63,596 nucleotides of DNA, from positions 1 through 63,596 of the forward strand of contig JBGAQU010000004.1 of assembly GCA_044220535.1 (NCBI GenBank). The letters run 5' to 3'. This DNA is from JBDHTS01 sp044220535 (lineage in GTDB: Bacteria; Pseudomonadota; Alphaproteobacteria; Micavibrionales; Micavibrionaceae). The position numbers were made by a program, and so were the translations under genes. Below are positions 9,103 to 17,534 of this stretch, one piece after another (positions within the stretch are counted from its first letter, which is position 1; every line of letters starts with the position of its first letter). Under the pieces are notes generated by a model, which had not been told where the DNA came from, did not search any database, and worked only from the letters and a program-made list of their open reading frames with translations.

Positions 9103-9854
9103 TACGCCACCTTCTTGCTGCGCGTGCCGCTGTCATGGGAATCAAGATGGCGGGACAGGATGGCGGAAAATTCGTTACAGAAACTGTCCATCCGGTCGGC
9201 GTAGCGATCCAGCCCGTTCGTGAAAATGTTATAGGCAACCACTGCCGGAATAGCGGCGACCAGGCCCAACGCTGTCGCAAACAGAGCTTCAGCAATACCA
9301 GGCGCAACCACGGCCAGGCTGGTGTTGTTGGTATGCGCGATCGATGTAAAAGCATGCATGATACCCCAGACCGTGCCAAACAGGCCGATAAAGGTCGCGG
9401 TCGAACCGACGCTGGCCAGGAAAGTCATGCCGCGTTCCAGCAGGTTCATTTCCTTGTTGATGCTATTGCCCATGGCGCGTTCGACGCGCTGGCGTAAAGA
9501 AGCCTGCATGCTTTCAGATGAAGGCATCCCGTTGGCGACACCGTTGTGCCATTCTTCCATACCCGCGCAGAAGGTTTTCAGCAATGGGTCCAGCTTGCCC
9601 TTTTTCACGCGCTGATACAGCTTGTCCAGCGGCTCGCCAGACCAGAACGAATCCTCGAATTTATTGGCGCGGCTGTTGAGTTTTTTCAGGGTCGAGCGTT
9701 TTTCAAAAATGATCGCCCAGCTCCATACCGATGCGAACATCAGGATGATCATGACGAATTTAACGATCATGTCCGCCTGCAGGAACAGAGCGACCATGGA
9801 AAGATCACCGTTAAAACTGCCGCCGAGATCCGCCGCTTCTACCGTTCTGTCCAT
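9102..9854 (-). CDS. tolQ: TolQ, MotA/TolQ/ExbB proton channel subunit
   Basis: 250 residues with three membrane helices: one near 25-50 (VKFVMIILMFASVWSWAIIF) and two in the conserved block LASVGSTATFIGLFGTVWGIMHAF...VAPGIAEALFATALGLVAAIPAVVAYN. That block is diagnostic of TolQ/ExbB. It starts 1 base after the ybgC stop and overlaps tolR by one base, giving a tight ybgC-tolQRAB operon. Confidence 0.98.
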   Translation of the reverse strand: MDRTVEAADLGGSFNGDLSMVALFLQADMIVKFVMIILMFASVWSWAIIFEKRSTLKKLNSRANKFEDSFWSGEPLDKLYQRVKKGKLDPLLKTFCAGMEEWHNGVANGMPSSESMQASLRQRVERAMGNSINKEMNLLERGMTFLASVGSTATFIGLFGTVWGIMHAFTSIAHTNNTSLAVVAPGIAEALFATALGLVAAIPAVVAYNIFTNGLDRYADRMDSFCNEFSAILSRHLDSHDSGTRSKKVA

Positions 9855-9855
9855 C

Positions 9856-10263
9856 TTATTCCTGCTCCATCGTCTTCATAAAAGCCTCGATCAGGGCCTC
9901 GGGCGGCCTGATCGGCTTACCCTCCATATTGATACAAACCAAAGTGACCGCCATTTCAAACAGCACCTTGTCTTCGCGCCGCACCGTCTGCTTCATTACA
10001 ATACGTGTTTTTCCAAGTTCTGCAATTGAAGTGGTGATGTCGAGAAGGTCGTCAAGGATCGCAACTGCAAGATAATCCGCCTGGATATGACGGACCACAA
10101 ACATCAGGCCCTCGCGCTCCCGCAAAGATTTATGCTCAAACCCGATCGAGCGCAAGAACTCCGTGCGCCCGCGCTCACAAAAAGCAAGATAATTGGCGTG
10201 GTAGACAATGCCGCCGGCGTCGGTATCGGCGTAGTAGACTCTGAGGGAGGTTTTATGGGTCAT
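9856..10263 (-). CDS. ybgC: Tol-Pal-associated acyl-CoA thioesterase YbgC
   Basis: Hot-dog-fold thioesterase of 135 residues. The opening RVYYADTDAGGIVYHANYLAF holds the 4-hydroxybenzoyl-CoA thioesterase-type signature with the catalytic Asp. It is the first gene of the tol operon, 1 base before tolQ. The exact substrate is not settled; the family is linked to phospholipid metabolism at the division site. Confidence 0.95.
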   Translation of the reverse strand: MTHKTSLRVYYADTDAGGIVYHANYLAFCERGRTEFLRSIGFEHKSLREREGLMFVVRHIQADYLAVAILDDLLDITTSIAELGKTRIVMKQTVRREDKVLFEMAVTLVCINMEGKPIRPPEALIEAFMKTMEQE

Positions 10264-10282
10264 GGTTTATTTTGTCATATAC

Positions 10283-10425
10283 ATCACTGTCGTCCCGGCG
10301 CGGTGAAGCGTCAGCGTAACGAAGGCGGGGAGCCAGTCAATAAAAAGTGTGCGTTTCCCGCACGCATGTTTCCGGGATTCCGGATCGGCAGTCGGCTACG
10401 CCTCCCTGATCCAGAATGATACCTG
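10283..10425. repeat. Degenerate REP-like remnant upstream of ybgC
   Basis: This spacer holds scattered pieces that resemble the window's repeat family (GTCGTCCCGGCG at the left, CCGGGATTCCGGATC and CCCTGATCCAG at the right) but no clean facing arms. No gene is visible between ybgC and ppa. I read it as an eroded or rearranged copy, with low confidence. Confidence 0.35.
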
Positions 10426-10429
10426 AAAC

Positions 10430-10963
10430 TTACTTCTTCTTTTTGAAACTCTCAATGCCTTCCATGATCAACTGGCAGGCTTCCTGGTCCGACGCCCAGT
10501 GACCTGGCTTGCTCCATTTGCCTTTTTCCAGATCTTTGTAATGGGTGAAAAAGTGCATGATCTGGTCGCGCAAGATCGGTCGGATATCGTCGATTTTGTG
10601 GATGTTGTCATGATAGGGGTATAGCTTCGGCACCGGAACGGCGATAATCTTCTCATCCCTGCCTGCCTCATCCTCCATAAACAGAACGCCGACCGGCTTC
10701 GCGCGCAGGACGGCGCCCGGCATCACCGGCACGCTTGAGATCACCATGACATCGACCGGGTCGCCATCGCCGGACAGCGTCTGGGGGATAAAGCCGTAAT
10801 TGCCTGGGTAATACATGGGAGTGTGGAGGAAACGATCCACGAACATGACCCCGGTTTCCTTATCCAGCTCATATTTTACCGGATCGCCGCCCATGGGGTT
10901 CTCGATAATGACATTGATATCGTAAGGCGGGTTTTTACCGATGGGAACTTTATCGTAAGACAT
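10430..10963 (-). CDS. ppa: Inorganic pyrophosphatase (family I)
   Basis: Hydrolyses pyrophosphate to two phosphates and so drives biosynthesis. The metal-binding signature DGDPVDVMV is present, with YPGNYGFIPQTL, VPKLYPYHDNI and HYKDLEKGKW, as expected of bacterial family I enzymes. I start at ATG 10963 (MSYDKVPIGKNPPYDINV), which has GGAGC just upstream, rather than ten residues earlier. Length 177 residues is normal. It ends with a Lys-rich tail (KKKK). Confidence 0.96.
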   Translation of the reverse strand: MSYDKVPIGKNPPYDINVIIENPMGGDPVKYELDKETGVMFVDRFLHTPMYYPGNYGFIPQTLSGDGDPVDVMVISSVPVMPGAVLRAKPVGVLFMEDEAGRDEKIIAVPVPKLYPYHDNIHKIDDIRPILRDQIMHFFTHYKDLEKGKWSKPGHWASDQEACQLIMEGIESFKKKK

Positions 10964-11040
10964 AGCCTGCTCCAGAATTGTGCGTTGCAGCACTTTAACC
11001 TTAAAGTCCCGGCAATATGAAGAAAAATTTTAAGGTTTTT

Positions 11041-11122
11041 GTCATCCTGAGCGTAAGCGAAGGATCTTCAATGTCCGGCCTAGCCGCAAGGGTTCAGATC
11101 CTTCGCTTACGCTCAGGATGAC
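11041..11122. repeat. Inverted-pair REP-like element, copy 3
   Basis: The arms GTCATCCTGAGCG... and ...CGCTCAGGATGAC face each other. The stem core here is CTGAGCGTAAGCGAAGGATC, unlike the CCCGGC core of copy 1, yet the two arms are exact reverse complements. It lies between ppa and ruvB. Confidence 0.85.
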
Positions 11123-11131
11123 AGTTGAGGG

Positions 11132-12175
11132 TTATTCGTCTTCCAACATATCCAACTGCAAATCTTTCCTAGGCTTCAAGCCCAGATACTGAAAACCCTT
11201 GGCCGAGAGCATGCGCCCTCTCGGCGTCCGCTGCACGAAGCCTTGCTGCATCAGATAGGGTTCAATGACGTCTTCTATGACATCCCGCTGGTCCGCCAGT
11301 GCGGCGGACAGGGTTTCAACGCCGACCGGACCACCGGCGTAATGCTCGGCGATGCAGCGCAGATAGCGCCTGTCCATCGTGTCGAGGCCCGATCCATCGA
11401 CATCCAGCCTTTGCAGCGCCTCATCGGCGACTTTGGCGTCGATCATGTTCGAATTCAGGGCATGGGCGAAGTCGCGGACGCGGCGTGTCAGGCGACCTGC
11501 AATCCTGGGTGTGCCGCGCGAACGCCGGGCGATTTCCGCGGCACCGTCCTCCGTGATTTTCATTTTCAGCAAGCTGGCAGAGCGCCGGACGATCAGGGTC
11601 AATTCCTTGTCCGTATAGAATTCCAACCGCAATGGAATGCCGAACCGGTCGCGCAGCGGGTTGGTCAGCAGGCCTGAGCGCGTGGTTGCGCCGATCAGGG
11701 TGAAGGGCGGCAGGTCAATCTGCACCGACCGCGCCGCCGGGCCTTCGCCGATGATCAGATCGAGCTTGCGGTCTTCCATGGCCGGATACAGAATTTCCTC
11801 CACCGCGACATTCAGGCGGTGGATTTCATCGATAAACAGGACGTCATGCGGTTCAAGGTTAGTCAGGATCGCGGCAAGATCGCCCGCCTTCGCCAATACC
11901 GGCCCGGACGTGCCGCGAAAGCCGACGCCTAGCTCCTTCGCGATAATCTGCGCCAGCGTCGTCTTGCCCAGGCCAGGGGGGCCGTGCAGCAGCACATGGT
12001 CCATCGCATCGCCGCGGGAGGCGGCGGCCTTAACGAAAACGCGCAGATTGGCGCGGAGGGATTCCTGCCCGATGAAATCATCCAGTTTCTGAGGGCGCAG
12101 GCTGGTTTCGATATCGGAATCGGTTTCGAGCCGCGTTCTTTCAAGATCAGTGTTTTTTTGCAATCCAATATTCAT
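11132..12175 (-). CDS. ruvB: Holliday junction branch-migration helicase RuvB
   Basis: AAA+ ATPase motor that moves Holliday junctions with RuvA. It has Walker A GPPGLGKTTLA, Walker B FIDEIHRL, sensor 1 IGATTRSG, and the C-terminal winged helix ending TPRGRMLSAKGFQYLGL. The start is ATG 12175, one codon after a TTG that also opens the frame. ruvA follows on the upstream side, but a REP-like element of about 80 bases lies between them, unlike the tight ruvCAB spacing elsewhere. Confidence 0.98.
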   Translation of the reverse strand: MNIGLQKNTDLERTRLETDSDIETSLRPQKLDDFIGQESLRANLRVFVKAAASRGDAMDHVLLHGPPGLGKTTLAQIIAKELGVGFRGTSGPVLAKAGDLAAILTNLEPHDVLFIDEIHRLNVAVEEILYPAMEDRKLDLIIGEGPAARSVQIDLPPFTLIGATTRSGLLTNPLRDRFGIPLRLEFYTDKELTLIVRRSASLLKMKITEDGAAEIARRSRGTPRIAGRLTRRVRDFAHALNSNMIDAKVADEALQRLDVDGSGLDTMDRRYLRCIAEHYAGGPVGVETLSAALADQRDVIEDVIEPYLMQQGFVQRTPRGRMLSAKGFQYLGLKPRKDLQLDMLEDE

Positions 12176-12183
12176 CAAATTAC

Positions 12184-12262
12184 GTCATCCTCCGGCTTGA
12201 CCGGAGGATCCATGCGATAGACCGACCAGTGAATAGATCCTCCGGTCAAGCCGGAGGATGAC
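12184..12262. repeat. Inverted-pair REP-like element, copy 4
   Basis: The arms carry GTCATCCTCCGGCTTGACC and its facing complement. This copy sits inside the ruvA-ruvB operon, between the two genes, and would form a long hairpin in the shared mRNA. The stem core is locus-specific. Confidence 0.85.
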
Positions 12263-12281
12263 GGTGATGGAACAATCCTGA

Positions 12282-12893
12282 TCACGCCGTCAATTCCTTC
12301 AATGCCAGCCGGATAATTTCCTGCAGGCTTTTATTGTCATTCGCTTTTTGTTTGGCTTCCAATACCGCCGTATAGGCATCTGTCCTTGCATAGCCTAAAT
12401 TCACCAATGCCGACACGGCGTCCTGATCCACGCCCGCGGCGGTTTGCGGCGTGTCCGCTTTCACACCCTTTATCTTTGGCACCAAATCGATCTTCCCGGT
12501 CTTGTCTTTCAATTCGGTCACGATCCGCGTCGCCAGTTTCGGCCCGACGCCATCGGCGCGGCGGATAGCAGCCTGGTCGCCGGAGGCGATGGCGAAGCCT
12601 AGCTGGTCCGGCGGGCAGGCGCTAAGAATGGCCAGCGCCGCTTTCGGGCCAACGCCCTGCACACTGTATAGCAATCTGAACCATTGCTGTTCGGCGGCTT
12701 CGTGGAAGCCGTATAATGTAATCGCGTCTTCGCGTACATGCGTGTCGATCAGAAGGCTCAATGTATCGCCCGCCTGTCCCACACGGCTCAACGTTCGGCT
12801 GCTGGCCTGCACGGCATAGCCGACGCCATTGACGTCAAGGATCAAACTATCCTGCGCCACACTGTCGAGAATGCCGGAGAGTTTTGCGATCAT
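12282..12893 (-). CDS. ruvA: Holliday junction-binding protein RuvA
   Basis: 203 residues. The N-terminal OB-fold begins MIAKLSGILDSV; helix-hairpin-helix motifs follow (VQGVGPKAALAILSA and ADGVGPKLATRIVTEL), then a flexible linker and the C-terminal RuvB-binding domain (VSALVNLGYARTDAYTAVLEA). It forms the tetramer that holds the four-way junction. Its start overlaps ruvC by 4 bases. Confidence 0.97.
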   Translation of the reverse strand: MIAKLSGILDSVAQDSLILDVNGVGYAVQASSRTLSRVGQAGDTLSLLIDTHVREDAITLYGFHEAAEQQWFRLLYSVQGVGPKAALAILSACPPDQLGFAIASGDQAAIRRADGVGPKLATRIVTELKDKTGKIDLVPKIKGVKADTPQTAAGVDQDAVSALVNLGYARTDAYTAVLEAKQKANDNKSLQEIIRLALKELTA

Positions 12894-13387
12894 CGTGCGT
12901 ACTCCGCTTCCCGCGCCCGTGATTTGGCATGATGCGCGTGGCAGATCGCAATCGCCAGTGCATCCGCCTGATCCGCGCCCTGTTTGCCGCTGGCGGGCAA
13001 TAGTGTCCGCACCATCATCCCGATCTGGTCCTTCGTCGCATGCCCTGCCCCGACCACGGATTTTTTTACCAGGTTGGCCGCATATTCGTGCACCACAAGT
13101 CCCAACCGTGCCGGTGCCACTATCGCCGCCCCACGCGCCGCGCCGAGTTTCAGGGCGGAAGCCGCATTGTTGTTCATAAAGGTTTCCTCAATCGCCGCGA
13201 CGGATGGCTTATGCAGGGTGATAATGGCCATCAGCCCTTCATCAATCTGCGCCAGCCGGGCGTAAAACGGAAGGTCAGCCCTGGTTTTCACCAGTCCGCA
13301 GGCCACGAAATGCAGCCGGTTGCCGTCGACATCGACGACACCCCATCCACATTTCTGCAATCCGGGATCAATTCCGAGGACTCTCAT
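12890..13387 (-). CDS. ruvC: Holliday junction resolvase RuvC
   Basis: Endonuclease that cuts Holliday junctions as a dimer. The catalytic acidic residues are in place: Asp in MRVLGIDPGLQKCGWG, Glu in AAIEETFMN, and the C-terminal Asp pair region QADALAIAICHAHH. Length 165 residues is normal. It is first in ruvC-ruvA-ruvB, with yebC upstream in the same direction, a standard order. Confidence 0.97.
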   Translation of the reverse strand: MRVLGIDPGLQKCGWGVVDVDGNRLHFVACGLVKTRADLPFYARLAQIDEGLMAIITLHKPSVAAIEETFMNNNAASALKLGAARGAAIVAPARLGLVVHEYAANLVKKSVVGAGHATKDQIGMMVRTLLPASGKQGADQADALAIAICHAHHAKSRAREAEYAR

Positions 13388-13429
13388 AATGAAAGTGTAC
13401 CCTAAAGAACGGAACGTGAACAGTAGGTA

Positions 13430-14182
13430 TTACCCCGCCATCAACCGTTCCATGATCTCATCGCTGGTTTCGAAATTGGTGGTGACAGTCTGGACGTCGT
13501 CGTTATCTTCCAGAACATCGATCAGCTTCATCAGGGTTTTGGATTGCTCCTCATCGATCGGTGCCGCGACATTCGGTTTCCAGACCATGGCGGCGCGCTG
13601 CGCCTCGCCGAATTTTTTTTCCAGAACATCCTTCACATTCAAGAAACTGGCTGGGTTGGTGAAAATATCGTGGGTTTCATCGCCGGATTGGCAATCATCC
13701 GCGCCCGCCTCTACCGCCGCCTCGAACATCGCGTCGGCTGAGGCTGCTGAAAGCGGATAAACAATCTCCCCCATCCGGTCGAACATGAAGGATACAGAAT
13801 TTGTTTCCCCCAGATTGCCGCCGTATTTGCCGAAAGTGGACCGCACCTCACCCGCCGTGCGGTTGCGATTGTCGGTCAGTGCCTCGACGATTACGGCGAC
13901 GCCGCCGGGACCATATCCCTCATACCGGATTTCTTCATAGTTATCGGCCGCGCCAGCGCCGGTGGCGCTGTCGATGGCGCGTTTTACGCGGTCATTGGGC
14001 ATGTTAACGGCGCGCCCCCCCGTCATGGCGGCCCGTATCCGGGGGTTCGCGGCAGGATCGCCGCCGCCTAGCTTCGCCGCTACGGTGATTTCCCGCTGCA
14101 CCTTGGTAAACATTTTACCGCGCTTCGCGTCCTGCGCGCCCTTGCGGTGCATGATGTTTTTAAATTTTGAATGACCTGCCAC
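13430..14182 (-). CDS. yebC: YebC/PmpR family protein
   Basis: 250 residues starting at GTG 14182 (MAGHSKFKNIMHRKGAQDAKRGK is the classic N terminus). The conserved blocks MPNDRVKRAID and YEGYGPGGVAVIVEALTDNRNRT are present. Family members have been described as transcription regulators and, for some, as factors that help ribosomes at difficult sequences. It lies 42 bases before ruvC, a conserved pairing. Confidence 0.95.
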   Translation of the reverse strand: MAGHSKFKNIMHRKGAQDAKRGKMFTKVQREITVAAKLGGGDPAANPRIRAAMTGGRAVNMPNDRVKRAIDSATGAGAADNYEEIRYEGYGPGGVAVIVEALTDNRNRTAGEVRSTFGKYGGNLGETNSVSFMFDRMGEIVYPLSAASADAMFEAAVEAGADDCQSGDETHDIFTNPASFLNVKDVLEKKFGEAQRAAMVWKPNVAAPIDEEQSKTLMKLIDVLEDNDDVQTVTTNFETSDEIMERLMAG

Positions 14183-14360
14183 GGCAGCCTATCCTTAAGA
14201 GTTGAATGATGCCCTGGAAAATGCCGGATTTGATTTTCCAGTACAAGAGAAAATCTCCAAAAACCCGTATCCAAAGGAAAATATTATGCTAAAATAGGAA
14301 GTCCAACCGGGCATTTTACCCCTTAAGCATACATTAAATATATTTTGGGATGGTCTTTTT

Positions 14361-14984
14361 ATGGCCTATCAGTTCAACGCAATCAGCGTCCTGATCGTAG
14401 AGGACAACCAGCCCATGCTGGACATTACCCGCGCCCTGCTGGGCACATTTGGCGTGGGGAAGATTATCGGCGCCGCCAACGGCGAAGTCGGGTATAAAAA
14501 ATTCTGCGCCCATAACCCGGATATTGTGATTTCAGATTGGATGATGAAACCGATGGACGGGATATCCTTCACCCGCATCGTGCGCAACGACTCGGCCAGC
14601 CCCAACCCTTACGTTCCTATTATCCTGATGACCGGCTTCAGCGAAAAGCGCCGCGTGTTGCAAGCAAGGGATGCCGGCGTCACTGAATTCCTGGTCAAGC
14701 CGTTCAACGCGCATGATCTGTACAAACGCATCGTTCAGGTGATCGAGCGCCCGCGCCAGTTTGTCAAGGCGGAAGATTTTTTTGGCCCGGACCGCCGCCG
14801 CAAAAGAACGCCAGGCTATCTCGGACCGTTTATGCGTGAGACGGATACAGGTGTCGTGAATGTCGACAATTTAAGGGAACACCAGCAGGAATCCCATGCC
14901 GCGTTGACGCGATTGCGTGAAAAAGCCGGACTCGGCAAGGGTGACCGCTTCGATATAAAACCCGAAGATATAGATTGGGTTTAA
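14361..14984 (+). CDS. Response regulator with CheY-like receiver domain
   Basis: 207 residues. Residues about 8-130 form a receiver: the acidic pair in VLIVEDNQ, the phospho-acceptor Asp in IVISDWMMKPMDG, the Thr in IILMTGF, and the Lys in FLVKPFNAHDL. The remaining 75 residues (FFGPDRRRKRTPGY... to EDIDWV) are not a DNA-binding domain I recognise, so output may be by protein contact. The next gene starts 4 bases later and is probably cotranslated; no histidine kinase is nearby. Confidence 0.9.
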   Translation: MAYQFNAISVLIVEDNQPMLDITRALLGTFGVGKIIGAANGEVGYKKFCAHNPDIVISDWMMKPMDGISFTRIVRNDSASPNPYVPIILMTGFSEKRRVLQARDAGVTEFLVKPFNAHDLYKRIVQVIERPRQFVKAEDFFGPDRRRKRTPGYLGPFMRETDTGVVNVDNLREHQQESHAALTRLREKAGLGKGDRFDIKPEDIDWV

Positions 14985-14988
14985 GCAC

Positions 14989-15570
14989 ATGGAACAGCAA
15001 GTCAAACCGCATCATTTCAACCAGCAACCGCGCCGCAAGGCAGAATTCATTATGCCACCCAACACGCTGAAGGCGAAGGTGGGGTCCGGCGGCCTTGCGG
15101 AGGAAATACTCGACAAGGCTGAAAGCCTTCTCGCGGGCAACACAGTGGATTTCATGCCGCTCGCGGACATGTATCTGAACTCTCTGATGAAGGCGATCGA
15201 CCGCGCGAAGGATTCAAACCTGTCCGATGTGTCGCCGGAACAAAACGAAGAACTGATCGTCTCCATGCTGTATCCCGCGATGCAATTGAAGGCGAATGGC
15301 GGCATGTTTCGTTATCCGCTCGTCACCGATATGGCCGACCATATGATCCAGTTTCTGGAAGTGATTGACCACATTTATATCGATACGCTGGAAATCGTCA
15401 TGGCGTTCCATACCACCATCCGCGCCATCGTTCTGGCGAGAATCATGGGCAACGGCGGTCGTCATGGCGAGGAACTGCTGCGTGCGCTGAAGGACGCTTG
15501 CGAACGGTATTTTGAACGGCATCCTGGCGAAAAAGCCGATCTGGATTTGAATTTTATTCAGAATCTTTAG
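14989..15570 (+). CDS. Conserved hypothetical protein paired with a response regulator
   Basis: 193 residues, mostly helical by composition, with no signal peptide or clear membrane segment. Recognisable pieces are TLKAKVGSGGLAEEILDKAE and a helical stretch around VTDMADHMIQFLEVIDHIYID. I know of no assigned function. The 4-base spacing from the receiver protein suggests a physical or regulatory partner. It ends by overlapping the convergent phosphoesterase gene by 4 bases. Confidence 0.75.
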   Translation: MEQQVKPHHFNQQPRRKAEFIMPPNTLKAKVGSGGLAEEILDKAESLLAGNTVDFMPLADMYLNSLMKAIDRAKDSNLSDVSPEQNEELIVSMLYPAMQLKANGGMFRYPLVTDMADHMIQFLEVIDHIYIDTLEIVMAFHTTIRAIVLARIMGNGGRHGEELLRALKDACERYFERHPGEKADLDLNFIQNL

Positions 15571-16382
15571 ATTTTTGGAATGGTGGGCTGCAGCCGCCCA
15601 CCAACACGTACCGGTTCGATTCTGACAGCCATGCCGGTCTTATCATCCGTTTCGATCCATGTGCCGCACAATGTTGCCTCGCCTTCGGCGGGCGACATTT
15701 TGTCGGTGGGCATTTTGCGGGTGAAGCGGAAAATGGGCACTTCTTTCTTCACGCCGATCACACTGTCGAAGTCGCCCGTCATGCCGGCATCACCCTGGAA
15801 CGCAGTGCCGGCGTTGAAGATCTGGCAATCCGCTGTCGGCAAATGCGTGTGCGTACCGATCACGGCGGAAACCTGCCCATCCAGAAAATGCCCCATCGCC
15901 ATTTTTTCGCTGGTGGCCTCCGCATGGAAATCCAGGAAGATCGCCTGCAGGTTTGCACCCAGCTTATGGGCCTTTAAAAGATCCTGCATTGCCGCGAACG
16001 GATCGTCCAGCGGCTCCATAAACGTGCGGCCCATGGCATTGACGATCAGGATTTTGCGGCCATCGGCCAGTGTATGAATATACGAACCTCGCCCGGGCGT
16101 TCCCTTGGGGAAGTTGATCGGCCGCAGCAGCTTCGGGTCTTGGTCGATGGTGAAAATAATTTCCTTCTGGGCCCAGATGTGGTTGCCAGTGGTAATGCAA
16201 TCGACACCCAACGCATAAAGATCGTCGCAGATTTTTTTATTCACGCCGACACCGTGCGCCGCGTTTTCCGCGTTGCAAATCACCACATTAGGTTTGAGAG
16301 ATTGCCGCAGCACTGGCAAGTGCGCCTGCACCGCATCCCGGCCAGAACGGCCCATCACATCGCCGATGAATAAAATCTTCAC
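15567..16382 (-). CDS. YmdB-family metallophosphoesterase
   Basis: About 271 residues of the TIGR00282 type, related to the cyclic-nucleotide phosphodiesterase YmdB. Metal and catalytic motifs: ILFIGDVMGRSGR, CNAENAAHGVGV, TTGNHIWAQKE, DFHAEATSEK and VIGTHTHLPTAD. The start is GTG 16382, because the stop of the gene before it overlaps as GTGA; the longer frame (MHGPEHHDAVQIH) lies inside that upstream gene. It is the last of a three-gene coupled set with two small unknowns. Confidence 0.92.
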   Translation of the reverse strand: MKILFIGDVMGRSGRDAVQAHLPVLRQSLKPNVVICNAENAAHGVGVNKKICDDLYALGVDCITTGNHIWAQKEIIFTIDQDPKLLRPINFPKGTPGRGSYIHTLADGRKILIVNAMGRTFMEPLDDPFAAMQDLLKAHKLGANLQAIFLDFHAEATSEKMAMGHFLDGQVSAVIGTHTHLPTADCQIFNAGTAFQGDAGMTGDFDSVIGVKKEVPIFRFTRKMPTDKMSPAEGEATLCGTWIETDDKTGMAVRIEPVRVGGRLQPTIPKI

Positions 16383-16633
16383 GTGAATTTGAACTGCATC
16401 ATGATGTTCTGGCCCATGCAAATAATAAAATGGCCAGCCGCTTTGGTGTAATTTCTAATGGCTTCATATCTGTGAATGCTGGCGGCCTCAAAATGCGTCT
16501 TTGCCTTTAACGGAATCCCAGCAAGCATCAGGGATCTGCCTTTGCCCAAAGAAACTGTCGCGGCCTGCATATGCAGGTCAGCAAGGCTCCTGCGCAGTTC
16601 TGCCCTATCCTGATGTGATCCGATGACTGTCAT
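16379..16633 (-). CDS. Small hypothetical protein coupled to YmdB-like gene
   Basis: 84 residues (MTVIGSHQDRAELRR...MMQFKFT), with a helical look (ELRRSLADLHMQAATVSLG; KAKTHFEAASIHRYEAIRNY). It starts one base after the preceding gene's stop, and its TGA overlaps the GTG of the phosphoesterase. I recognise no domain. The tight coupling at both ends is the main evidence that it is a gene. Confidence 0.6.
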   Translation of the reverse strand: MTVIGSHQDRAELRRSLADLHMQAATVSLGKGRSLMLAGIPLKAKTHFEAASIHRYEAIRNYTKAAGHFIICMGQNIMMQFKFT

Positions 16634-16634
16634 C

Positions 16635-16907
16635 TTAAGGCGCGCATTCCGGTGGAGGGATAACAGACGCATCTGTTTTAATTTTTTTAAATCGCATTTG
16701 ATCCAGTTGTTCCTTATAACGAGCGGCGATGCGTTTAAAGCCCCATAGACTGGCCAACATATATTGGGATTGAATAGCAAGTACCATTAGACCATCTTCT
16801 ACGTCCATGTTTTGGACTGAAGGATTTTCTTTTTTTGGCCCATGTTGACCTGCGCACTCACTGCCCATCATCTCGTATAATTCTGTAAGGCTAAATCTAT
16901 CCAGCAT
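16635..16907 (-). CDS. Small hypothetical protein, first of the YmdB operon
   Basis: 90 residues starting MLDRFSLTELYEMMGSE, with a good Shine-Dalgarno (AAAGGAG) before ATG 16907. The sequence is hydrophilic and helical, with no known domain. Its TAA is followed after one base by the ATG of the next small gene. Codon use is AT-richer than the phosphoesterase. Confidence 0.6.
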   Translation of the reverse strand: MLDRFSLTELYEMMGSECAGQHGPKKENPSVQNMDVEDGLMVLAIQSQYMLASLWGFKRIAARYKEQLDQMRFKKIKTDASVIPPPECAP

Positions 16908-16961
16908 AAGGTACTCCTTTCGGGTATATTTATTGCATTATGATAATTAATGCAAACTTTA

Positions 16962-17525
16962 TCATCCCGCAAATAAAACGCTCTCCGGCGTGACAATGCA
17001 ATCCAGTTTTTCGTCGTGGGGACCATCGGGCAGCAAAGGCACTTCCTGCGCCACATACGCCAATCCAACAGCCACGATCTCTTTTTTGGCCCGGAGGGCG
17101 TGCAAGGTTTCATCATAATGGCCCGCGCCATAGCCCAGGCGGTGGCAGCGCCTGTCAAACGCCAGTAATGGCACTACCACGATATCGGGATCGACGGACG
17201 GGGCGGACGCCAAAGGCTGGGACAATCTGTACACGCCTGTTTCCAGCGCCTCCCCTTCATTCCACAAGGCGAATCGCAGCAGGCGCTGCCCCTTCTCAAC
17301 AATAGGCAGGGCGCATTTGACACCGTGCTGCGTTAAAGCCTGGAGCAGCGGCAAGGTGTCGAATTCACTGCCTGTCGGATGATAGAGCGCGACGATCTGG
17401 TCCTGCCTGGGTCTAACCGTATCCAGGAAAAGTTTGACGGCGCGTTCCGGCTCCATATGCGCAGGATCGATGGCATCGCGCCGCGCCTTCGCTTCACCCC
17501 GTAATGTCTTCTTGATTGTATCCAT
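16962..17525 (-). CDS. fau: 5-formyltetrahydrofolate cyclo-ligase
   Basis: Converts 5-formyl-THF to methenyl-THF with ATP. It has the N-terminal basic helix (KKTLRGEAKARRDAI), the substrate region LYHPTGSEFDTLPLL, and the C-terminal GYGAGHYDETL loop with the ATP-binding glycine-rich turn. I start at ATG 17525 (MDTIKKTLRGEAK), because the longer frame runs back through the 6S RNA. The link with 6S RNA just upstream is shared with E. coli ssrS-ygfA. Confidence 0.94.
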   Translation of the reverse strand: MDTIKKTLRGEAKARRDAIDPAHMEPERAVKLFLDTVRPRQDQIVALYHPTGSEFDTLPLLQALTQHGVKCALPIVEKGQRLLRFALWNEGEALETGVYRLSQPLASAPSVDPDIVVVPLLAFDRRCHRLGYGAGHYDETLHALRAKKEIVAVGLAYVAQEVPLLPDGPHDEKLDCIVTPESVLFAG

Positions 17526-17534
17526 GATGAAAAG

